Shown in pieces: positions 22,726 through 27,657 of a stretch of 27,657 bases of DNA. Numbering within the stretch: position 1 is the first letter of the stretch; each line of letters begins with the position of its first letter. The position numbers and the translations under genes were made by a program. The DNA is from Parasutterella muris. GTDB taxonomy: Bacteria; Pseudomonadota; Gammaproteobacteria; Burkholderiales; Burkholderiaceae_F. The stretch is from positions 1-27,657 of the forward strand of contig NZ_CALPCV010000030.1 of assembly GCF_943193095.1 (NCBI RefSeq). The letters run 5' to 3'. Below the pieces are notes generated by a model. The model worked only from the letters and a program-made list of their open reading frames with translations, did not search any database and was not told the origin of the DNA.

Positions 22726-22819
22726 AAAGTCCTATCTTATTGGGCTTATTAAAAATAATTTACCCTTCCTTTCTTCTGCCTCAGCTGATAAAATTAAGAC
22801 CTAACGAAAAGGATAAAAA

Positions 22820-23635
22820 ATGAAAAAATCAGCCCGGAGATATATCGAAAACGTTCGTCTGATGGACGATATCTTTTTTGAAGTTTTTTTCAAAGATCAA
22901 CCGCAATGTATAGAGGTTGTGATTCACGAAATTTTCAAGCAGTTAGGGTATCCGCTGGTTAAAGTCAAGAAAGTCGAGGTTCAGAAAAACCTTAATGCAC
23001 TGGATAAAAGAACAGTGAGGCTCGATGCATTGGCCGTGGATGAACAAGGGAATCACATCAACATCAAGGTTCAACGCGTCGTTTCGAGTAATTTGGAAAG
23101 GCGCGCACGTTACCATTCTGCGCTGCTTGATACGAACAGTTTGGAAAAGAACAGTGATTTTTCATCTCTGAATGAGTGTTACGTGATATTTATTACAGAG
23201 AAAGACTTCAAAAGAAAAGGATTGCCCGCGTATCAAATTGAGAGGATCTGCGTTCAGGACAATACTCATTTCAGAGATGGAACGCATATAATTTTTGTAA
23301 ATGGTGAATATCGCGGTGAAGATCCTATCGGCAAACTAATGCATGATTTTTCTTGTAAAGGAGCTGACGAGATGAAAAACGAAACTTTGGCAGAACGCAT
23401 GCGCCTCTTTAAAGAGACAAAAATGGGCCAGCGCGAACTTTCGGGTATTGAACTGGATATAGCTGAAAGTAATTGGGAAGGAGGTCGGCAAGAAGGTCTG
23501 GAAGAAGCTAAAACGGACATGGCCGCAAAGTTGATTCTGCTCGGACAGATGTCACTTGAAGCGATTGCGGAAGTGAGCGGATTGCCTATAGAGCAGCTAC
23601 GAGAAATTAAGTCGAATCTATCTCTTTCTGTCTAG
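22820..23635 (+). CDS. Rpn-family PD-(D/E)XK nuclease-like protein with altered catalytic residue
   Basis: A 271-residue protein of the Rpn/transposase_31-like PD-(D/E)XK group. The N-terminal family opening LMDDIFFEVFFKD is present, as is the core RLDALAVDEQGNHINIKVQR. In active family members the core reads D ... (N)IExQ. Here Asp69 and Gln85 are kept, but the Glu position is Lys83 (codon AAG at 23066-23068, one base from GAG), so nuclease activity is doubtful. Residues 185-271 form a separable C-terminal module (RELSGIELDIAE, MAAKLILLGQMSLEAIAEVSGLPIEQLREIK) that recurs in the three following genes. Rpn proteins in E. coli are DNases with anti-phage or recombination-promoting activity. The array is AT-richer than neighbouring metabolic genes. 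Start: AAAGGA before the ATG. Confidence 0.88.
   Translation: MKKSARRYIENVRLMDDIFFEVFFKDQPQCIEVVIHEIFKQLGYPLVKVKKVEVQKNLNALDKRTVRLDALAVDEQGNHINIKVQRVVSSNLERRARYHSALLDTNSLEKNSDFSSLNECYVIFITEKDFKRKGLPAYQIERICVQDNTHFRDGTHIIFVNGEYRGEDPIGKLMHDFSCKGADEMKNETLAERMRLFKETKMGQRELSGIELDIAESNWEGGRQEGLEEAKTDMAAKLILLGQMSLEAIAEVSGLPIEQLREIKSNLSLSV
23372..23635 (+). CDS. candidate intragenic C-terminal protein (RpnS-like) within the Rpn gene
   Basis: Within the Rpn gene and in the same frame, AAAGGAG (23357-23363) stands eight nucleotides before an ATG (23372, Met185). Translation from here would give an 87-residue protein starting MKNETLAERMRLFKET. The free-standing copy at 23950 begins at the same alignment position (MQKDTLAERMRLFKET). 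In E. coli, Rpn genes produce short C-terminal proteins (RpnS) from internal starts that neutralise the full-length nuclease (RpnL). By analogy, this could be such an inhibitor. The internal start is seen directly; its use and function are inference. Confidence 0.55.
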   Translation: MKNETLAERMRLFKETKMGQRELSGIELDIAESNWEGGRQEGLEEAKTDMAAKLILLGQMSLEAIAEVSGLPIEQLREIKSNLSLSV

Positions 23636-23663
23636 ACGTTCTCCGCTTTAAGGGATCCAAAGA

Positions 23664-23921
23664 GTGCAAAAAGAAACATGGTCAGATCGTCTACGTCGTG
23701 AGATAAGAGAAGGCGAGCGTGAACTTTCAGGTATTGAACTGGAGATGGCTGAAGAAGCTTGGGCCAAAGGTCGGGCCGAAGGTTGGGCACAAGTTCAAGC
23801 GGAGATGGCTGCAAAGTTGATTCGACTCGGGCAGATGCCGCTTGAAGCGATTGCTGAAGTAGTCGACTTGCCCATAGAGCGACTCCGAGAAATTAAGAAA
23901 AATCTTTCACATCCGACCTAG
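23664..23921 (+). CDS. free-standing Rpn C-terminal module, copy 2
   Basis: An 85-residue protein from a GTG start with AAGGGA eight nucleotides upstream. It aligns over its whole length with the last 87 residues of the Rpn protein: RELSGIELEMAEEAW, then a short Gly/Ala-rich helix (AKGRAEGWAQVQAE), then MAAKLIRLGQMPLEAIAEVV and DLPIERLREIKKNLS, the last part resembling a small helix-turn-helix. It contains no nuclease core. Its first 15 residues differ from copies 1 and 3. It is probably cotranscribed with the Rpn gene. It could act as a trans inhibitor or partner of Rpn proteins, or be a decaying duplicate; intact frame and ribosome-binding site favour expression. Confidence 0.75.
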   Translation: MQKETWSDRLRREIREGERELSGIELEMAEEAWAKGRAEGWAQVQAEMAAKLIRLGQMPLEAIAEVVDLPIERLREIKKNLSHPT

Positions 23922-23949
23922 ACGCCTTTCGGATTAAAAGGTTCAAAGA

Positions 23950-24198
23950 ATGCAAAAAGATACTCTGGCAGAACGCATGCGTTTATTTAAAGAAACAGGA
24001 ATAAGCGGCCGCGAACTTTCAGGTGTTGAACTGGAGATAGCTGAAGAAGCTTGGGCCGAAGGTTGGGCACAAGCTCAAACGGAGGTGGCTGCAAAGTTGA
24101 TTCGGCTCGGACAGATGTCACTTGAAGCGATTGCTGAAGTGAGCGGATTGTCTATAGAGCAGCTCCGAGAAATTAAGAAAAATCTTTCTTGTTCGTGA
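23950..24198 (+). CDS. free-standing Rpn C-terminal module, copy 3
   Basis: An 82-residue protein, the copy most similar to the end of the Rpn gene. It shares LAERMRLFKET at its N-terminus, RELSGVELEIAEEAW in the middle, and MSLEAIAEVSGL with IEQLREIKKNLS at the end. The ATG has AAAAGG eight nucleotides upstream and follows copy 2 by 28 nt. Its start coincides with the internal ATG of the Rpn gene, so it looks like that internal product released as an independent gene. Its central Gly/Ala-rich helix is shorter than in copies 1 and 2. Function unknown; antitoxin-like inhibition of an Rpn nuclease is the leading inference. Confidence 0.78.
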   Translation: MQKDTLAERMRLFKETGISGRELSGVELEIAEEAWAEGWAQAQTEVAAKLIRLGQMSLEAIAEVSGLSIEQLREIKKNLSCS

Positions 24199-24226
24199 AA
24201 GGTCTCCTGTTTAGGAGGTTCCAAGA

Positions 24227-24583
24227 ATGAAAAGCGAAGTTCTGCGCGAAATAGAGAATTCCTGTGACAGCATAGAAGACGTCTGCAGAAAATGTTCAGG
24301 TATTGAGTTGGATATTTATGAAAGGGCGTGGCTGGAAGGTTGGATGAAAGGCTGGATAATGGGCTGGATAGAAGGATGGGCGGAAGCGCAAAAGCGGTTA
24401 GTCAAGTACCGAATGGAGGAGGCAGTAAAGCTGCTGCAGCATGAGTCGAAGATGCCTATCGAATTGATTTCTGAAGTGACAGATGTGCCTGAGAGTACGC
24501 TTATGAGCGTCAACGACATGCTTATCGATCTAAAAAACCTTTCGGAACAGCTGGATTTGGACCAGCAAAAACTCAGACTTTAG
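24227..24583 (+). CDS. diverged free-standing Rpn C-terminal module, copy 4, with Gly-Trp repeats
   Basis: A 118-residue protein with the best ribosome-binding site of the array (TAGGAGG, eight nucleotides before the ATG) and the same 28-nt gap to the previous gene. It keeps CSGIELDIYERAW. The following helix is expanded into a Gly-Trp repeat (EGWMKGWIMGWIEGWAEAQ), and the tail is only loosely alike (MPIELISEVTDVPESTL) before a further amphipathic helix rich in Leu, Asp and Gln. It ends the array; the nearest terminator is at 24710-24731. Divergence suggests it is the oldest duplicate or has taken on a distinct partner. Confidence 0.72.
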   Translation: MKSEVLREIENSCDSIEDVCRKCSGIELDIYERAWLEGWMKGWIMGWIEGWAEAQKRLVKYRMEEAVKLLQHESKMPIELISEVTDVPESTLMSVNDMLIDLKNLSEQLDLDQQKLRL

Positions 24584-24709
24584 CTAATGTCCTTCGATCT
24601 CTAATGAAAGCTTGAAAGATCAAAAGCACACGAGCTGAGCTTCATAGACTTCGAGGACGGCAGCGCTGAAATTATTGTATTAACTCTGAGAGCCATACAG
24701 CCAAATAAG

Positions 24710-24731
24710 AGGCCCGCGTGAAAGCGGGCCT
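24710..24731. terminator. bidirectional terminator between the Rpn array and the flavoprotein gene
   Basis: AGGCCCGC (24710-24717) pairs perfectly with GCGGGCCT (24724-24731) around a 6-nt loop. It lies between convergent transcription units, 14 nt past the flavoprotein stop on the minus strand. Confidence 0.8.
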
Positions 24732-24745
24732 TCGTCAACTAACTT

Positions 24746-26911
24746 CTATTTCTGCGAAACAGCGCTTTTAGCGGCAATGCGCCCAAAGGTTAAGACGTCC
24801 GCAGTGGCGTTTCCGCCGAGACGGTTAGAACCGTGGATGCCGCCCGTAACTTCGCCGGCAGCAAAGAGTCCGGGGATCGGTTTGCCGTTCTTATCCAAAA
24901 CCTGAGCGTTCGGAGAAATCATCAGACCGCCCATCGTGTGGTGGATGGAAGGAGCGCGCGGTGTCGCGTAGAACGGCGGTTTAATAATCTGTCGGTCAAA
25001 CAGCTTGCGGCCGAACTTCGGATCGTTCTTGGCTTCGACCATCTTGTTGAATTCCGCAACAGTCGCTTCCAGTTTGTCAGCAGGCATACCCAGCTGCTTT
25101 GCCAGATCCGCAAGTGTATCGGCTTTATAAATGCGGCCGATCTTGACGAGAGTTTCAACGTCTTCATTGAAGCTGTTGAGCGGCTTAACAATGGAAGAGT
25201 CATTGATGTCGTAGCAGATCGCGTCAGGCTGCTTCTTAATGGCGGCAACGAACTCATCTCGTCTGGCGTCTTCCTTAACGAAGCGCTCACCGTTCTTATT
25301 GACGTCAATGACATCATCAAGACCGCTCATCTTGCGGGCGCGGCCCTGAAGAGCGCCGGTACCCGGTGTGGCAAGCGGATAGACCTGAACATAATTCATG
25401 CCGGTTGTATCTGCGCCGTGTTTGGTCGCGATGATAATGCCGTCGCCGGTTGCACCCGGCTGATTGGTGGAGACCATATCAGGTGTAAGGTGCGGAGCAG
25501 ACTTCTGGCGCATCTCTTTATTCTGAGAGTAGCCGCCGGTTGCAAGAATGACACCGTCCTTGGAGGTGATTTCGTACTTGTTGCCGACTTTATCAGTGGC
25601 GGTGACGCCAATGACGCGGCCTTTGTCATTGATGATGACGTCATTGACTCTCAGGCCGAGTTTAAAGCGGACATTCTGCTTGACAGCGTTGTCATACAGC
25701 GGAGAAATTAAGCCGAGCCCCGCCGGAGCATCAAGCTGATGCGTACGCTGCCAAAGCGCGCCCGCGCCTTGGCTGAGGCGATCCATAACAGGAGCGCCTT
25801 TGGACTGCATCCAGTGCAGCGTGTCGAGAACGTTGTTGGCGTACTCGCGAATCAGAGGAATCTTGCCGACTTTGTCGCCGCCGTTATAGGTCTGAAGCGC
25901 ATGCCATTCCGGACAGTCAAAGAGTGTTTTGGAACCGCTCTTTAAGTAGGCTTCGTACTTGGCTTTAACGTCAGCCATTAACTGTTTGTGTTCTTCGCTG
26001 ACCGGTTTTTCGCTGATCGCTTTTACAATGGCGTCTTTGAGTGTATCCGTCATCGGAAGCGTTTTCTGGCGTTCCGGATCAGCCGCGTTGAAAGCGGATG
26101 CGCAGCGGAGCGTGTTGCCGCCGACAACCGGCATCTTCTCGATTACGAGAACATTCTTAACGCCGAGATCTTTCGCGGTTACCGCTGCGGATAAACCTGC
26201 GCCGCCCGCACCGACAATAATCAGGTCGGCATGATCTTTAATGGAGCCTGCGACTTTTTTAATTTTTTCAGGAACCGGTTTCTGGAAGTTGGCGATATTG
26301 CCGCCTGCCTTTTCAATTGCCTGTCCGATGGCTGTCTTGAATGCGGTGCTGGTGACGGTTGCGCCTGCGACATTGTCCACGTTCAGAGTCTGGTATTCGA
26401 TAACATCTTTACCGATGGTCTTAATCGCAGTGTCGCCAAGGAAGCGTGTTTCACGCTGTCCGGGTGTCTTGATATCGGTGATCTTGTTGTCTTTGATGGT
26501 CACTTCAACATTGAGCCAGCCGTTGTTGCCGTATGCTTGGCCTTCGAAGACGCCGTTCTTTAACGAGACCGGAGCGGCTTTTTTGCCGCTGGCTTTGCCA
26601 AGGCATTCCTGAACAGCTTTCTTAATGGCGGCAGATGTGACAGAGGCGCCGGCAACAGCCTGTACGTCGGCAGACTGAGCGGTCATGATTTCCTTCGGAA
26701 GCTGTACGACAGCTTTAGAGCCGATACCTTCAGTTTCCTGCTGCTTGAGCACTTTAACGGAAAGAATTTTATCCGCAGAAGTCTGGACTTCGACGGTGAC
26801 CGGACCGTTCTGTCCGGCGATGGAAGCGGTGTAGGTTCCGGGTGTGTAGGCAAAAGCTGCAGTCGAACAAATGGCGGCGCTAATTGAAAGTGCAAGTGTT
26901 GTAAGTTTCAT
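24746..26911 (-). CDS. secreted FMN/FAD flavoprotein reductase (fumarate/urocanate-reductase-like)
   Basis: A 721-residue periplasmic protein. After a signal peptide (cleavage near AFA-YT) come two FMN-binding domains (about residues 23-105 and 118-205) with covalent-flavinylation-like motifs AGASVTS (Ser90) and AGATVTS (Thr185). A flavocytochrome-c-type FAD domain follows, with GAGGAG at 234-239 and the terminal GGIHGSNRLGGNATAD. Catalytic Arg551 (in ERFVKEDARRD) and HHTMGG (657-662) are conserved. The position of the substrate-binding His in Shewanella fumarate reductase is Tyr511 here (VQVYP), and the residue ten later (Met in fumarate reductase, Tyr in urocanate reductase) is Leu521, so the substrate is probably neither. 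It reduces an activated C=C bond by inference. AAGGAG precedes the ATG. No haem domain is present, so an external electron donor is needed. Confidence 0.92.
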   Translation of the reverse strand: MKLTTLALSISAAICSTAAFAYTPGTYTASIAGQNGPVTVEVQTSADKILSVKVLKQQETEGIGSKAVVQLPKEIMTAQSADVQAVAGASVTSAAIKKAVQECLGKASGKKAAPVSLKNGVFEGQAYGNNGWLNVEVTIKDNKITDIKTPGQRETRFLGDTAIKTIGKDVIEYQTLNVDNVAGATVTSTAFKTAIGQAIEKAGGNIANFQKPVPEKIKKVAGSIKDHADLIIVGAGGAGLSAAVTAKDLGVKNVLVIEKMPVVGGNTLRCASAFNAADPERQKTLPMTDTLKDAIVKAISEKPVSEEHKQLMADVKAKYEAYLKSGSKTLFDCPEWHALQTYNGGDKVGKIPLIREYANNVLDTLHWMQSKGAPVMDRLSQGAGALWQRTHQLDAPAGLGLISPLYDNAVKQNVRFKLGLRVNDVIINDKGRVIGVTATDKVGNKYEITSKDGVILATGGYSQNKEMRQKSAPHLTPDMVSTNQPGATGDGIIIATKHGADTTGMNYVQVYPLATPGTGALQGRARKMSGLDDVIDVNKNGERFVKEDARRDEFVAAIKKQPDAICYDINDSSIVKPLNSFNEDVETLVKIGRIYKADTLADLAKQLGMPADKLEATVAEFNKMVEAKNDPKFGRKLFDRQIIKPPFYATPRAPSIHHTMGGLMISPNAQVLDKNGKPIPGLFAAGEVTGGIHGSNRLGGNATADVLTFGRIAAKSAVSQK

Positions 26912-26926
26912 AAGTTCTCCTTGAAT

Positions 26927-26948
26927 ACTCTATTGTTAATCATAGAGT
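26927..26948. promoter_or_regulatory. 7-bp inverted repeat upstream of the flavoprotein gene
   Basis: ACTCTAT (26927-26933) and ATAGAGT (26942-26948) are perfect inverted copies around 8 bp. They end 16 bp upstream of the flavoprotein ATG, in the leader or just after the promoter, so they fit an operator. Confidence 0.45.
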
Positions 26949-27340
26949 TAGATTTATTCTAGACTTAACGCGCTGCTTTGAAAGCAGGGTAAATAAACAG
27001 ACAATTCCTGAGGTAAGGTTTCAATTTCTTGGATAATCGCATAAAAAGGTTAATCGTCGTTTGCGAATGATTTTAAAATTTTTAGTTTGCGAAGTTGCTT
27101 TTGTGCTACGAGCCGAGTGCAGATGAGCTAGAAGCGTTTTAAGAGACTATGGGCTCGATTAAGAAATTAAAAGTGATAGGTGCAGCATCTTTCCTGAACA
27201 GGCAATCAGCGGTCGACAGGCCTAAATTCTTAGGCTTGTTCTTTAGAATAAAGAGAGTAACTACTATCGTTAACAAAATGCTCACTGTTAGAGCGCCTTT
27301 GTTGTTAGACTCATCCTCCTTCGCATAGACAGATTTAGAA
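26949..27340. other. divergent intergenic region left of the right-edge gene
   Basis: About 390 bp without a convincing gene. A hairpin GCCTAA (27220-27225) with TTAGGC (27230-27235), followed by TTGTTCTTT, looks like a weak plus-strand terminator but has no recognisable gene before it. A 59-codon plus-strand frame (27149-27328) has no supporting features. Promoters for both flanking genes should lie here, but none stands out. Confidence 0.45.
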
Positions 27341-27657
27341 ATGGCAAAGATTGTTTTTGATATTGAAGACGAGCTGAAAAAGCGTTTGCTTGACTCTCTT
27401 GACGAGCTGCAGATAGACCGCAAAAGCTGGCTCGAGCAGTGTATATGCGCCTTTCTGCTGCGAGACGCCGTTGAAAAAATCAAAAAGGAAGAAGAAGTAG
27501 CCGAAGCGGAAGCTCAGCTTGGCAGCCAGGCAATGCCTCTTCCTATCGGCGGGTTTTCTCTTTCAGAGGACGTTCCGCCCGAGGTCCTCCAGCAGGTCAT
27601 TACTGAAAGCCTAAAAGAAGGCTTCAAAAAGCTCGGTATTGAGATCGAGTGCAAAGG
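27341..27657 (+). CDS. partial gene: possible ribbon-helix-helix DNA-binding protein
   Basis: An open frame from ATG at 27341 runs off the window end after 105 codons without a stop. The first 40 residues (MAKIVFDIEDELKKRLLDSL, then DELQIDRKSWLEQCICAFLL) show a short beta-strand followed by two helices, the layout of ribbon-helix-helix repressors and antitoxins. A charged Glu/Lys/Ala helix and then PLPIGGFSLSEDVPPEV follow. The assignment is structural inference, not family recognition. The Shine-Dalgarno is weak. The protein continues beyond the window, so neither its length nor any partner toxin gene can be judged. Confidence 0.6.
   Translation, partial: MAKIVFDIEDELKKRLLDSLDELQIDRKSWLEQCICAFLLRDAVEKIKKEEEVAEAEAQLGSQAMPLPIGGFSLSEDVPPEVLQQVITESLKEGFKKLGIEIECK

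Larger units (their letters stand above)
23372..24583 (+). repeat. four tandem copies of the Rpn C-terminal module
   Basis: Copy 1 is the 3' end of the Rpn gene (23372-23635). Copies 2, 3 and 4 are separate genes starting at 23664, 23950 and 24227. Each stop-to-start gap is exactly 28 nt, and the gaps themselves are related (ending in variants of CCAAAGAGTG or TCAAAGAATG). Copies 1 to 3 are close in DNA as well as protein; copy 4 has diverged. This indicates unequal duplication of a unit of about 280 bp that includes the ribosome-binding site. Confidence 0.85.

Noticed and set aside
23636..24226. Regularly spaced repeats as a CRISPR array.
   Set aside because: The repeated units are about 280 bp coding modules, not short identical repeats with unique spacers, and no cas genes are present.
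27149..27328. A 59-codon plus-strand frame upstream of the right-edge gene.
   Set aside because: It contains a hairpin, lacks a Shine-Dalgarno sequence and has no family-like features.

Overview
The window looks like a chromosomal segment of a gut-type, anaerobically respiring betaproteobacterium, most plausibly of the Sutterellaceae (Sutterella/Parasutterella-like). This is inferred from gene content: a FadL-type porin, a periplasmic octaheme c-type cytochrome, a periplasmic FMN/FAD flavoprotein reductase, polyphosphate kinase, MoeB/MoaD, moderate GC and Gram-negative signal peptides. No rRNA, tRNA, CRISPR array, intact insertion sequence or origin was seen.

Layout. 0.1-2.9 kb (minus strand): a DUF486 membrane protein and a polar amino-acid ABC importer (binding protein, then a leaky-looking hairpin, then permease and ATPase overlapping by ATGA) with a good sigma70-type promoter. 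3.1-5.2 kb (plus): moeB-moaD, then an FUSC-family membrane protein. 5.3-8.6 kb (plus): ppk1, a terminator, and a WYL-domain regulator. 8.7-10.1 kb (minus): a protein fusing an IS3/IS911 OrfA-type helix-turn-helix to a long disordered linker and an unrecognised C-terminal domain. 10.5-11.9 kb (plus): a FadL-type channel. 12.2-13.5 kb (minus): an AAA_14/DUF4143 ATPase pseudogene with exactly one frameshift and one in-frame stop, preceded by paired 17-bp repeats. 13.6-14.3 kb: AT-rich and gene-poor. 14.3-18.2 kb (plus): an AraC-type regulator, a D-serine/D-threonine-type PLP enzyme overlapping a RidA-family enamine deaminase, and an MFS exporter behind a potentially structured leader. 18.3-18.7 kb: a secreted BOF (YgiW-like) protein. 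18.8-22.6 kb (minus): a NimA-like PNPOx flavoprotein, a MocR regulator and an octaheme cytochrome of nitrite-reductase type.

22.8-24.6 kb (plus) is the most unusual part. An Rpn-family PD-(D/E)XK protein, in which the usual catalytic Glu is Lys, is followed by three small genes that repeat its C-terminal module. All four stop-to-start gaps are exactly 28 nt where they occur (three gaps), and each small gene has its own Shine-Dalgarno sequence. The parent gene carries a strong internal Shine-Dalgarno plus ATG exactly where the small genes' homology begins. This resembles the RpnL/RpnS arrangement of E. coli (nuclease toxin with an intragenic C-terminal antitoxin), here expanded into a tandem cassette with an apparently inactivated nuclease.

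24.7-26.9 kb (minus): a secreted fumarate-reductase-like flavoprotein with two FMN-binding domains and non-canonical substrate-pocket residues. The window ends inside a gene for a possible ribbon-helix-helix protein.

Functionally, the octaheme cytochrome and the flavoprotein point to periplasmic anaerobic respiration. MoeB/MoaD would supply molybdopterin for other respiratory enzymes, and the PLP enzyme plus RidA would handle a hydroxy-amino acid and its reactive enamine product.
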